NCBI GenBank assembly: GCA_021018995.1
Contig: CM037593.1
Coordinates: 5,856,088 to 5,920,087, forward strand
Source of the DNA: Chloranthus sessilifolius
Lineage: Eukaryota > Streptophyta > Magnoliopsida > Chloranthales > Chloranthaceae
DNA: 64,000 bases
Direction: 5' to 3'
Part shown: piece by piece, positions 42,401 to 51,916 of the stretch
Numbering within the stretch: the first letter of the stretch is position 1
How the letters are laid out: each line of letters starts with the position of its first letter
Position numbers and translations under genes: made by a program
The notes under the pieces: model-generated
Databases searched by the model: none
What the model was told of the DNA's origin: nothing
What the model saw: only the letters and a program-made list of their open reading frames with translations

Positions 42401-45400
42401 CAATATAGAAATATTTATTTCATAGTTAATTTACATTGGATGTTAGGATAGTACACCATTGAAAGTGTGCTATTCATTATCTATGTACACATGGCACTAT
42501 TTTATTGTATCGTATCTGGTCTATGTGATGAACTCATGAACGGCTATCATGGTGTGTCCAAATCTGTGCACTCTAATATCTGCTATTATTCTAATTTTTT
42601 AATGGCTAATATTGAAAATCATTGATCTGACGGTATGCGATTGATTTTGTAGGTGTGATTCTTGAACTAAGATATTTTCCAATCATGCACAGCCACTTGA
42701 ACTGTTTAGATTGATCACACATATTTTCCATGTGGCATTACAGTGAAATATTCTCTAATGGTGTAAGATCATTAAAAGGTGACGGGGACGTCGAGTACAT
42801 GCACATCGGTTTTGGACCACATCGCTTCTACTGGCGTCGAAAGAAGCGAAAAGGGAGCCTGAGTAGCCCAGCTACAAGAGAGAAATGAAGGCAGAGGACC
42901 CCCGGATATAGTGTACCTCACTGTTTTAGTGCACGGACGTCCGTAGTGCCCCACGAACATTCGTGGGTCTATGTCCATAGGTCACGGACGTCCGTGACCC
43001 TAGGACGGACGTTTGTGGATGTCGAGCCTCCAGCGACAAGATTTTCTAATTTTTGGCGAAATTTTCCTTTTTCAGTCTTTTATTGTTATTAGGACTCTTT
43101 ATTTCAAATTTTACTTTAATAGCTTATATAAGGAGGCTTGTAAATACTTTATAATTAGTTATTGATTATTAAATGAGCTTTTGCTTTGTGGAGAGAGATT
43201 CTTCTTCCCCATTATGAGTTTGGTGTGAGGCCAAGGGAGTGATTCCCAAAGCTATCTTTTTATCTTTTCTATTATCTATCATTGTTTTCTCCTAATCTTT
43301 TACGTAAATTTGATCCTATATTCCAAACCCTAAACCTTTCTGAAACCCTAAACCAATCAAAGACATAAACCAAACCATAAGTCTATTCCAAAGCCATAAG
43401 TCTATTTCCAAAGCCTAATGAGAGCCCGTGAATCTACATCGAATCGAAGACAAACGCCCAAGCCTGAAAAAAGCCACAGTTCTATCTCTAAGTCCGATCC
43501 CACCACAAATCTAACGGGACTTATGCATCGGACTGGACCCTAGCCGGATCTCGTATGATCTACCCATCAAAATTCTTCAAACCCTAAGGTATTTAAAATA
43601 ATTTGCTATTAAACTTGAATTAATTTATTTAATTTCGGTAAAATTGCATTAAATCATTAATCACGCATTTTAGAGTTACCGTCCCACGTCAGTTTTGCTA
43701 TCAGAGACCTAGGTTTTCTAGGTTAGGGCATCTTTGCTTGTCATATTTATTTTATTGTATTTTTTTCTCTTGTGAGTCCATATTGCATTCCACATTAGAA
43801 CCCTAACAGGAATCTGTGATCACCATTGATTCGAGTGAGATTCTCAATACCCTTGAACGTATGCAAGAAGAAGTGGGTGCAATTAGTGCACGTCTAAATA
43901 CCATAGAGCAAGCCCAAAAATCCCTAAGAGTTGATAATGATAGATTGCGAGATCAAATCAACCAACTTGAAGTAGTTGATGAACTTGAGAATCAACACCA
44001 AGGGCGCAATGGTCGCCAAGGTAATCGGAATCAGAATCGTACGAATCCTCGTAGAGATGACTACAACCTCGAAGTTCAACTCCTTAGGATGTCCGAGCTG
44101 AGATTCCGACTTTCGATGGAAGAATGGACCCTACAGTCTTCCTCGATTGGCTCTCTGACATGGACCAACACTTTGATTGGTATGCCATGAATGACGACCG
44201 TTGTGTCAGGCTCGCTAAAATGAAATTGGTTGGTCAAACTCGACTTTTCTGACTTAATGTCGAGCACATTAGGGTGAATGAGAGTTGTCCTCCCATTACC
44301 CGTTGGGACGACATGAAGGAACGACTTACTGAGAAGTATGTTCCTTTATCATACCTCCAATGCCTCCTCGACCAGTGACAAAATTTACGCCAAGGTGGTA
44401 TGCCCGTGATGGATTACATTACCAAATTCGAAGAGTTCATGATGAGGGCCAAGGTATCGGATCCCGCACCGAATTACTGAAATCACTCTCTAGATCCCGC
44501 ACCGAATTGCGACTTGATTTGCAAAAAAAGTTGATTTCTCACCCCGTGAAAACTCTTGAAAGATGTTATGTCGTTGTGCAAGATTTTGAACGGTATTTGA
44601 AAACATCGGTGGTGAAGAGAATCGAGCACAACATAGTGGTCATCGCGGAGTGAGGGACGATTTAATCCTCCTCTTAAACCTACACAACCTATCCCTACCA
44701 ATACGAGGTTTGAAAAGGGAAAAGGTATAGTCGGGGAGTCCTCAAGGGTAGCTCTCAAGTTAAGTGCTATAGATGTCATGGGATGGGACACTTTACCGCC
44801 CAATGCCCTACAAAAGACTCCCAAAGGAATCTCCTCATCGAGGGAGAGGAAGATGAAGGTGATATAGTGGTTGAAGAGGAAGTGTTTGAGCCGAACAGCA
44901 CACCCAGTGATGAGAAGGGTGATGCTATTGGCCATGCTTTAGTTGTGAGGTGTGCCCTTGCACAACCTCAACAGGATGAGAAGGATGACTGGCGAAGGGA
45001 GAACATCTTCCACACCTTTGCTAGATTGGGTGAAAAGAGTTGTAAGTTCATCGTGGATAGCGGTGGTTGTACTAATGTAGTGTCAACTCATGTCGTACGC
45101 CACTTAGGGCTTATACCAGAAGCCCACCCGAGACCTTATAAGGTCGCATGGGTCGACTCTTCATCCATTCCCGTGTCGAAAAGGTGTCGTGTACCGATTC
45201 AGTTAGGTTCTTATTCGGACACCTTATAGTATGATGTGGTGCCGATGGATGTGAGCCATATCATTTTGGGAAGGTCGTGGCTCTATGACATGAACGTGAC
45301 CCTTTATGGATGATCCAATATATGCACGTTCATGCATAAAGGCAAAAAGATCACTTTACACCCTTTGCCTCCCAAAACACCATCGACCAACAAAGTTGAA

Positions 45401-48400
45401 AAGAAGGGCGAGACATCTAGATCCATCAATATTGTGAGCCCTTCAGAATTCGAGAAAGTGTCGTAGTGTGGTGTACGTAGTCGTCACCGTCGAGAGTGCT
45501 CCTGAGTCAGTGAGCGAGTGTCCTAAGGTGGTTGAGCCGATCCTTAAAGAGTTTATAGATGTCTTCCCTGAAGACTTACCAAACGAACTCCCTCCGTTGC
45601 GTGATATCCAACACGCAATAGACTTGGTTCCTGGATCTACCTTACTGAACCTGCCCCACTATAGGTTAAATCTGGTTGAGCACACCGAGTTGACTCAGCA
45701 AGTCGATGAGCTCCTTCAAAAGGAGGTCATCCAAGAGAGCATAAGCCCGTGTGCCGTACCTGCCCTACTCACTCCTAAGAAAGATGGTACATAGCGCATG
45801 TGTGTGGATAGCCGTGCAATCAATAAGATTACGGTTAAGTATCGATTTCCTATACCGAGGCTCGATGGCATGCTAGATATGATGGTTGGTGTCACTATAT
45901 TTTCAAAGATACCTTAAGAGTGACTACCATCAAGTCCGAATCCGCCTCGGTGATGAGTGGAAAACCGCCTTTAAGACTAAGGATGGTCTTTATGAGTGGA
46001 CGGTCATGCCTTTTGGGCTTTCTAACGCCCCGAGTACTTTCATGAGACTCATGACCCAAGTGTTGAGGCCGTTTCTAGGCAAATTCTTTGTTGTGTATTT
46101 AGATGACATCTTGATTTATAGTCACGACAAGGATCAGCACCTGAACCACCTCAGAAGTGCACCTTCATGCAATGTTTCGTTATTTTCTTGGGATTCATTA
46201 TCTCGGCCGATAGAATGGTCGCAGACCTCGAAAAGGTTAAAGCCATTATGGAGTGGCCCGAGTCTAAGAACATACACGATGTCCGCAGCTTTCATGGTTT
46301 GGCTACTTTCTATAGTCGTTTCATCAGAAGCTTTAGCACCATCATGACCCCAATTATTGATTGCATGAAAAAAGGAGACTTTAAATGGGGCAAATCCGCG
46401 ATGAAAGCCTTTGCTGAGATCAAACAACGGATGAGTAGTGCACCCGTCATGCGCTTGCTGGACTTTTCCAAAGTCTTCGAAGTCGCATGCGATGCATCGG
46501 GTGTGGGCATAGGAGGAGTGCTTAGCCGAGAGGGTCACCCAATGGCCTATTTTAGTGATAAGCTTAATGAGGCAAAACAAAAATACTCCACCTATGACAA
46601 GGAGTTCTATGTGGTCATCCGATCTCTTTGGTATTAGAAACATTACCTTAGACCGCATAAATTTGTGTTGTTCTCTGACCATGAAACCTTACGCTTTCTT
46701 GTTTCACAGAAAAAGTTAAACCCAAGGCACGCGAAGTGAACCGAGTACCTTCAAGGGTTCACATTCGTGTTAAAACATAAGGCCGGTGCTGAAAACAGGG
46801 CTACTGATGCGCTCAGTCGTCGGGTGGCGACTTTGCACTCTATGAGCACTGTGGTCGTTGGATTCGAAAGATTAAAGAAAGAGTACCCTGAGTGCCCAAA
46901 TTTTGGGGTTGAGTACACTGCTCTCTTTAGTGACCCGACCAGCACACACTCCGTGTACACCATCCAAGATGGGTACTTGTTTAAAGGCAATCATCTTTGC
47001 ATCCCTTGCACTGCGTGACTTTCTTATTTGTGAGTTACATGCTGGAGGGATGGTTGGACATTTCGGGCGTAATAAGACCATTTCGCTTATAGAGGATAAG
47101 TTCTTTTGGCCTAGCCTAATGAGAGATGTTGTTCGAGTCGTTTAACACTGCCGTACTTGCCAAGTGTCAAAACAGACAAAACAAAATACTGTCTTGCACA
47201 CCCCATTACCCGTGCCACACACCGTGGCAAGACCTCTCAATGGACTTCGTGCTTGAACTTCCTAAATGGACTTCGTGCCACACACTGTGGCAAGACCTCT
47301 CAATGGACTTCGTGCTTGAACTTTCTAAAACTCCGAGGAAGCACGATTTCATCTTTTTCGTATTTGACTGATTTTCCAAGATGGCCCACTTCATACCTTG
47401 TTCCAAAACCTCTGATGCATCCCACATTGCTAAATTGTTCTTCGCGGAGGTAGTACGTTTTCATGGGTTGCCTAAAACCACTGTCTGATAGGGATGTCAA
47501 ATTCACTGGTTAGTTTTGGAAGACTCTTTGGCACATGATTGGCACAATGCTTCAATTTTCGACGGCTTATCCACCTTCAAACGGATGGTCAAACCGAGAG
47601 CACCAATAGGAGTTTAGGAAATCTCCTTCGTAGTCTTGTCGGTGATCATGTTAGGACCTGAGATACCATTATGCCCACAACTGAGTTTGCATATAATAAT
47701 TCTGTCAATAGGTCCATAGGCATGAGGCCTTTTGAGGTAGTACATGGTCATAGGCCTAGGACACCACTAGATTTGATCCCCATGTCAGCTTCCCATAGAG
47801 TGTCAAAGTCCGCCGATACATTTACACAATACATTCATAGCTTGTATGCCGAAATTAGACAAAAGATTAATTCAAGCAACAATCAATACAAGTTATCTGT
47901 AGATGCTCCGAATTAGGCCTGAGCGATTCCCATCGGGATCCGCAAAGAAACTCCAATCTCGAGGTACTGGACCTTTTAGAATTTTGGCTAAGAGTGATCC
48001 TAATGCATATGTGTTTGAGCTTCCTCCAGGTACGGGGGTTAGTTCAATATTCAATTTGGAGGATTTGGTTCCTTACTTGGGTTTCACCCTACCTCCTGAA
48101 AATCCACTCGTGCCACCTCATAGCCCCAGCCTCAACCCATCCTTGCAACCTGTACCTCTTCCTTCCCCAAGCAGACAGAGAAAAGATGAGATAGAGGATA
48201 TACTAAGTGATCATGCCGTCTCCACACATGACGGGAAATTCCATAAGTACTTGGTTAAATGGGTCGACAAATCGGAGTCCGAAAACACTTGGATCCACGA
48301 GAATGAAGTTCATCGTTTGAACCCCGACTTGATCGACATCTACCACGAGCGTGTTTCATCAGTGATGAACCCTTTTTGGCCTAAGGGAATTGACGGGGAC

Positions 48401-49766
48401 GTCGAGTACGTGGAGATCGGTTTTGGACCACATCGCTTCTATTGGCGTCGAAAGAAGCGAAGAGGGAGCCCGAGTACCTCAGCTACAAGGGAGAAACGAA
48501 GGCAGAGGACAGCGTCAAACGACGGACATTCGGATTTAGTGCACCTCACTGTTTTGGTGCACGGACGTCCGTGGTTCTGCGTCCGTAAGTCACGGACGTC
48601 CGCGACCCTAGGACGGACGTCTGTGGACGCCGTGCCACCAGCGACAAGATTTTCTATTTTTTGGCGAAATTTTCCTTTTTCAGTCTTTTATTGTTATTAG
48701 GACTCTTTATTTCGAATTTTACTTTGGTAGCCTATACAAGGAGGCTTGTAAATACTTTTTAATTAGTTATTGATTATTGAATGAGCTTTTGCTTTGTGGA
48801 GAGAGATTCTTCTTCCCCGTGATGGGTTTGGTGTGAGGCTAAGGGAGTAATTCCCAAAGCTATCTTTTTATTTTTTCTATTATCTATCCCTGTTTTCTCT
48901 TAATCTTTTACCTAAATTTGATCCCATATTTCAAACCCTAAACCTTTGCTGAAACCCTAAACCAATCAGAGTCATAAACCAAACCATAAGTCTATTTCCA
49001 AAGCCCCAATGAGAGCCCGTGAATCTACATCGAATTGAAGACAAACGCCCAAGTCTAGAAAAAGCCAGAGTTCTATCTCTAAGCCCGATCCCGCCACAAA
49101 TCTAACGGGACTTGCGTATCGGACTGGACCCTAGCCGGATCTCGTGTGATATACCCATCAAAATTCTTCAAACCCTAAGGTATTTAAGATAATTTTGCGT
49201 TTAAACTTGGATTAATTTATTTAATTTCGGCAAAATTGCACTAAATCATTAATCACGCATTTTAGGGTTACCGTCCCGCGTCAAAAGGGCTACTTTCTTT
49301 TCACGCCGCATTGCCGAGACGCGAGACGTCTCGGTCTCGGGACTGTCCAAGAGAACTCAGAAATCCGAGATTTCAAACCATGATTGGGTACAACCTTTAG
49401 TTGGCATTAGTTGTAGTGGTCAATATCCCCCCATCAATTTGGTCAAACCTCTGGAGACAGATTTTTATGGGCTCAGTTAGTTAAAGTGCATGGTTTTGAG
49501 CTGTTTGGCTGAGTGACACTGACCCGCTTACTGTTTGGGCTGTGCACCTTATACAAATTCTTGAAACATGTATTGTGTTCGATTTAAACACTGGAAAATG
49601 AGTGGAGGATCATTGTCACCCCTTTTTCTTGCTTCAGGTTAATGCAAGTCCGTACGATAGCGGATGGATAATTAAACTGGAAATGAGCGATACAGGTGAG
49701 GTGAATTCCTTAATGGACTCAGAGAAATACTCGAAATTCTGTGAAGAAGAAGATGAGAAGCACTGA
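39333..49766 (+). CDS. GCSH: glycine cleavage system H protein (partial: mature region)
   Basis: Exons 39333-39421, 40022-40192 and 49638-49766 join in frame to about 129 residues plus stop. They read [63 protein letters not shown] and [13 protein letters not shown], the plant mitochondrial H-protein sequence. The Lys in ESVK is the lipoylation site. The H protein shuttles the aminomethyl group between P, T and L proteins of glycine decarboxylase in photorespiration and one-carbon metabolism. All introns are GT-AG. The exon for the mitochondrial presequence was not found. Odd residues: Val right after the lipoyl Lys where Ala is usual, and Lys in VYVKLPE where Glu is usual. The second visible intron is 9445 bp because of nested insertions. 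Confidence 0.93.
39477..39854. mobile_element. non-autonomous hAT element in GCSH intron
   Basis: Ends TAGGGATGCAAG and CTGCATCCCT match the 4.2-kb hAT element at 18041-22256. Flanks CCTATAAG (39469-39476) and CCTGTAGG (39855-39862) are an 8-bp duplication with two A/G differences. The interior is almost entirely ACCGAA/TTCGGTT motifs. It lies 55 bases past the exon donor. Confidence 0.82.
40022..40192 (+). CDS. GCSH: GCSH exon with lipoyl-lysine
   Basis: Exactly 57 codons after TTCTTTCAG, donor TTG/GTGAGT. It carries the lipoyl domain core [13 protein letters not shown]. Confidence 0.95.
40505..40765. mobile_element. copy of the TTGAATCAGATGATAGAGATC repeat family
   Basis: Blocks CTTCATCATTTGATTC (about 40542), AGAGATCTTTTTCATTCCAA (about 40651) and CACATGGCACACAACCC (about 40715) match other copies. 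Degraded, in the large GCSH intron. Confidence 0.45.
40930..40957. repeat. (ACCCC)n short tandem repeat
   Basis: Five to six ACCCC units within a C-rich patch of the GCSH intron. Confidence 0.9.
41305..42102. mobile_element. hAT-type MITE, CAGTGTTACCT family
   Basis: Ends CAGTGTTACCT and AGGTAACATTG are inverted. The 8-bp flanks GTTCCATG are identical (41297-41304, 42103-42110). It contains a nested MITE (41535-41873). Relatives start at 59590 and 63862. Confidence 0.88.
41535..41873. mobile_element. hAT-type MITE, CAAGGATCAAAAT family, nested
   Basis: Ends CAAGGATCAAAAT and ATTTTGATCCATG. Perfect 8-bp flanks ATTATAGT (41527-41534, 41874-41881). The interior is packed with CGATACGTATCG palindromes. 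Confidence 0.92.
42933..43016 (+). repeat. palindrome array of chromovirus A
   Basis: ACGGACGTCCGT (42933-42944), CCCACGAACATTCGTGGG (about 42949-42967), GTCACGGACGTCCGTGAC (42981-42998, perfect 18-bp palindrome) and a decayed GGACGGACGTTTGTGG (43003). The 3' LTR has the same set without the second unit (48560-48626). Confidence 0.9.
43135..43143 (+). promoter_or_regulatory. TATA box of chromovirus A 5' LTR
   Basis: TATATAAGG, 100 bases upstream of the leader hairpin. In the 3' LTR it has changed to TATACAAGG. Confidence 0.6.
43216..43248 (+). promoter_or_regulatory. conserved LTR leader motif with hairpin
   Basis: GAGTTTGGTGTGAGGCCAAG then GGGA-GTGAT-TCCC. The stem-loop at 43235-43247 recurs in the 3' LTR (48843-48855, loop GTAAT) and in families B and C with a changed but still paired fourth base pair. 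Confidence 0.75.
43694..43709 (+). promoter_or_regulatory. tRNA-iMet primer binding site of chromovirus A
   Basis: TTTGCTATCAGAGACC follows the LTR. The usual site is TGGTATCAGAGC, so at least one base has drifted. Confidence 0.7.
43816..44835 (+). pseudogene. gag of chromovirus A
   Basis: The frame from 43816 has a coiled-coil-like start ([20 protein letters not shown]) and a basic [19 protein letters not shown] stretch. After a frameshift near 44135 the gag core continues ([32 protein letters not shown]). A CCHC knuckle [14 protein letters not shown] is at about 44768-44809. Several stops. Confidence 0.88.
44836..45470 (+). pseudogene. protease region of chromovirus A
   Basis: [20 protein letters not shown] (about 45011-45067) carries the D-S-G active-site triplet, followed by [16 protein letters not shown] stop at 45227 breaks the frame, and [11 protein letters not shown] follows, the usual ILGRxWL motif after the protease core. 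Confidence 0.85.
45471..46800 (+). pseudogene. reverse transcriptase and RNase H of chromovirus A
   Basis: From 45560 the RT lead-in [20 protein letters not shown] is followed by [13 protein letters not shown] and a stop. After frameshifts come [36 protein letters not shown] and the catalytic [11 protein letters not shown] (46090-46122). A deletion follows near 46140. RNase H begins [20 protein letters not shown] (46483-46542) and includes [26 protein letters not shown]-like TDALSRR at about 46803 marks the end. Catalytic motifs are present but the frame is broken many times. Confidence 0.92.
46801..47900 (+). pseudogene. integrase core of chromovirus A
   Basis: The HHCC-like zinc region reads [15 protein letters not shown] and CRTCQ-equivalents near 47150. 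[13 protein letters not shown] holds the first catalytic Asp. This piece is tandemly duplicated (47211-47336). [13 protein letters not shown] and [13 protein letters not shown] follow in broken frames. Confidence 0.88.
47211..47336 (+). repeat. 63-bp in-frame duplication in the integrase core
   Basis: The unit CGTGCCACACACCGTGGCAA.. (47211) is repeated from 47274 with few changes. It adds 21 codons and doubles the [12 protein letters not shown] motif around the first catalytic Asp. Confidence 0.92.
47903..48700 (+). pseudogene. integrase C-terminus plus chromodomain, running into the LTR
   Basis: Open for about 265 codons. [20 protein letters not shown] and [14 protein letters not shown] form the GPY/F module. 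A Pro-rich linker follows, then the chromodomain [20 protein letters not shown]. The frame crosses the 3' LTR start at 48391 as [21 protein letters not shown] and continues deep into the LTR. The biologically relevant stop is uncertain. Confidence 0.88.
48391..49283 (+). repeat. 3' LTR of chromovirus A
   Basis: 893 bp, same ends and internal order as the 5' LTR. The differences are mostly transitions. Confidence 0.93.
49638..49766 (+). CDS. GCSH: GCSH terminal exon
   Basis: 43 codons including TGA at 49764-49766, after acceptor GCTTCAG. It ends CEEEDEKH, the typical acidic C-terminus. Confidence 0.95.
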   Translation, partial: VNASPYDSGWIIKLEMSDTGEVNSLMDSEKYSKFCEEEDEKH

Positions 49767-51134
49767 GGGTAATCAGGTGTGATGTGTCTTAGACATTCAG
49801 TGATATCGGATCATATTTTGTTGACTTTTCATGGACACACCTGATTGAAGTCATCGGCGGGCCATTGTAGCCCATCAAAAAATCCAAAATAATTTATCTA
49901 ACTTCGAATTTTGAGTTCCATAAAATGCAACCATGTTGGAGAGTGCCTACAGAAGAGTCCTAAGACTCTAAAATTGAATTTTGTTAATCTTTTCATCTCT
50001 CTTGGGTGTGTTCTTGCTTTGTTTCAGTTTTAATGTAGAGTAAGAACATGACTGCACAGGTTGATTAGTGCTTACTTCTTTGCAATAATTTCTTTTATGT
50101 TTCATCGAAGAGGAATGGTTCGGTGTTGGTGTATAAAATTACCCTTTTTTTTTGTTCATTTGCCATCTTTGAATGAAGATCCAATGGTGGCCCAATGATG
50201 ATGCTCAACTTTTGTTGGCATATGAAATTGTTGATAACCTTTCGGCGGTGACCATGTTGTTGGGAAACCTGATAAAATCGACAAGTAGCACGTATGACTA
50301 CTTAGGCAGGAACACTGTAGTGTCCACACTGGAAACGAGCTTGATATGCTACTCTGCTTGTAATAGTTTGTGCCGGTACGAAGCTGTTTGTGCCACTTCT
50401 TTGCAGCTTCGAAGGAACAAGCGGGGTGGCCCATACCACCCGTTCAGAGATGTATTGGTCGTTTCCTTCTTTTAATTATGAAAAGATGACAATATTATGA
50501 TGCATAATTGCAGGCTGATTCCCATCAATCTGGATCGTTGAATCGATCATCTACTTCTTGAATGGTGGACTAATGAGCCATAAAAGGAAAGAAGAAAACG
50601 TGTAAAATATTGGTCCAGAAAGCCTCCGATTACTTAGATGATTAACAGAGGAACTGGTCTAGTGCAATCTTTAAAGAGGTTGTTGACCTTAATCCATGTA
50701 TAGTGCAATCTTTAAAGATAAGAGTTAGTATAGAGCGACCGACCCGATCACCGGCGCACATCGTGCGAGCCGTTCATTGAATGGACTTACGGATTAATTG
50801 CTGATATTTAACTCGTCATTAGAAAAAATGATGCAGAAAACATTGTGGGTGTAAGCATAAGAAACATTGAATTTCTACAAACTAATTTAAGGATTAATGG
50901 GGTATCTTTGATCAATTCAAGTTATCCAAGTAGCAGAATAATATAAAAATATATATATGTTATTTAGTTTAGTGCCAGCTGAGACTTAGCTTGCGATCTC
51001 AAGGTTGCAAGTTGAGTTACATGCCCAACTCCAGCAATATAAGAACTGATGTTATGTAAAAAAGTAGTCTCATAGAGAATTCAAAATCATTCCATTGGAG
51101 CACTTTAGTATCTAAAAGTTCTTTGATTGGAGGT
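49767..51134 (+). other. GCSH: GCSH 3' UTR and flank, no further gene seen
   Basis: The first 300-400 bases are probably the GCSH 3' UTR. Frames at 50156-50475 on both strands have no recognisable domain or splice context. A tRNA-like patch at 50960-51050 is too weak to call. Confidence 0.4.
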
Positions 51135-51137
51135 TAC

Positions 51138-51309
51138 GGGTCTCTTTGGCAATGCTCCCTGCCTGCTCTTTGCTGCAGTCTGATGCAGGGGAGCTGCAGG
51201 GCACCTGTAGCTGGGGTTTTCCCTAAATCTCATTCTGGCAGGGTACGAGGAAGGAGAGATTGGACGAGGCGCTCTCGCCCTCCCGTCCGTCATGTTGCCA
51301 AACACACCC
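51138..51309. mobile_element. Tourist-like (PIF/Harbinger) MITE
   Basis: Ends GGGTCTCTTTGGCAA and TTGCCAAACACACCC are inverted. TAC flanks both sides (51135-51137, 51310-51312). 172 bp and GC-richer than its surroundings. Confidence 0.75.
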
Positions 51310-51614
51310 TACAGATCCTTTGATGGGCATGTTTTTGGGCCGAGTGCTGTTTATTTGAGTCTTGCCAGTTTGATGGATTGGATTTGGTAAAAAAGTGCCA
51401 TTACACCACATAGCTTAACAAGTGTAAGGCAAAGGCTTTATCTATTGATATAGGTGACCAAAGTCAACCTCTTAAATTTAATGCAACCCAGCATTTGATC
51501 ATTTGAATCCACACCCCAAACTCCCTGAGTTATGGCTACTTGCTTGCATGATAAGAAACAAAGAAAAAAAGAGTCAATATTTACAACTAGAATTAACAAA
51601 GAGGCTGTCAACAT

Positions 51615-51908
51615 CAGTGACAAATTCTCTGAATTTTTTTTAAATTTACCAAAATAAGGGTCGAGCAAAACTTTCAGCAAAATTTCAATGATTTCTCCGA
51701 AATCGTTGAAAGTTCATTAATTTCGGCGAAATTAATAAATCTTTTCTAATTTTTGTCAATTTTTAAATAATAAATAAAAATTTTATGAAATTTAAATATA
51801 ATTTATATTTAATATTTTTTGTATTCAAAATTTTCTCAAAATTTTCTCAAATTTTATCCGAACTGACCCCCTACCGAAATGTTGCCAAAAATGAAATTTG
51901 TCACTATG
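51615..51908. mobile_element. hAT-type MITE, CAGTGACAAATT ends
   Basis: Left CAGTGACAAATTC and right GAAATTTGTCACTATG. Flanks GTCAACAT (51607-51614) and GTCACCAT (51909-51916) differ at one base. Same family as 13570-13911. Confidence 0.78.
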
Positions 51909-51916
51909 GTCACCAT

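Larger units (their letters stand above)
42780..43691 (+). repeat. 5' LTR of chromovirus A
   Basis: 912 bp with palindrome array (42933-43016), TATA box 43135-43143 and leader hairpin 43235-43247. Confidence 0.93.
42780..49283 (+). mobile_element. full-length Ty3/gypsy chromovirus (family A, CRM-like)
   Basis: LTRs 42780-43691 and 48391-49283 start TGACGGGGACG and end CGTCA. The 5-bp target duplication AAAGG is perfect (42775-42779, 49284-49288). Order: LTR, primer site, gag with CCHC knuckle, protease, RT, RNase H, integrase, chromodomain, LTR, as in Ty3/gypsy. The integrase end ([31 protein letters not shown]) and the tail running into the 3' LTR point to the CRM group. Many stops and frameshifts make it inactive. 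The LTRs differ at roughly one base in 12-18 in two stretches compared by eye, so the insertion is old. Sense orientation relative to GCSH. Confidence 0.95.
42316..49382. mobile_element. hAT-type MITE inside the SINE, hosting chromovirus A
   Basis: Ends CATGGTTTGAAATCT and AGATTTCAAACCATG are related to 22299-22819. Flanks ATTGGGTA are identical (42308-42315, 49383-49390). Subterminal CGAGAC/GTCTCG repeats lie at both ends. Without the LTR element it is about 560 bp. Confidence 0.92.
42163..49398 (+). mobile_element. Au-like SINE split by nested insertions
   Basis: A box TGGTGCAATGG (42174) and B box GGTTTGAGTCC (42218) identify a tRNA-derived SINE. The end GGAGCTTTGTGTATTGGGTA continues after the inserts as CAACCTTT, the terminus of the Au SINE family. 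Target duplication AGTTGGCGTTAATTGTAG (42145-42162) and AGTTGGCATTAGTTGTAG (49399-49416), 18 bp with two A/G differences. Net length is about 160 bp. Confidence 0.88.

Noticed and set aside
44483-47506. Long minus-strand frames opposite chromovirus A
   Set aside because: They are antisense shadows of gag and pol.
50156-50475. Frames on both strands of about 95 codons
   Set aside because: No domain or splice context, downstream of the GCSH stop.
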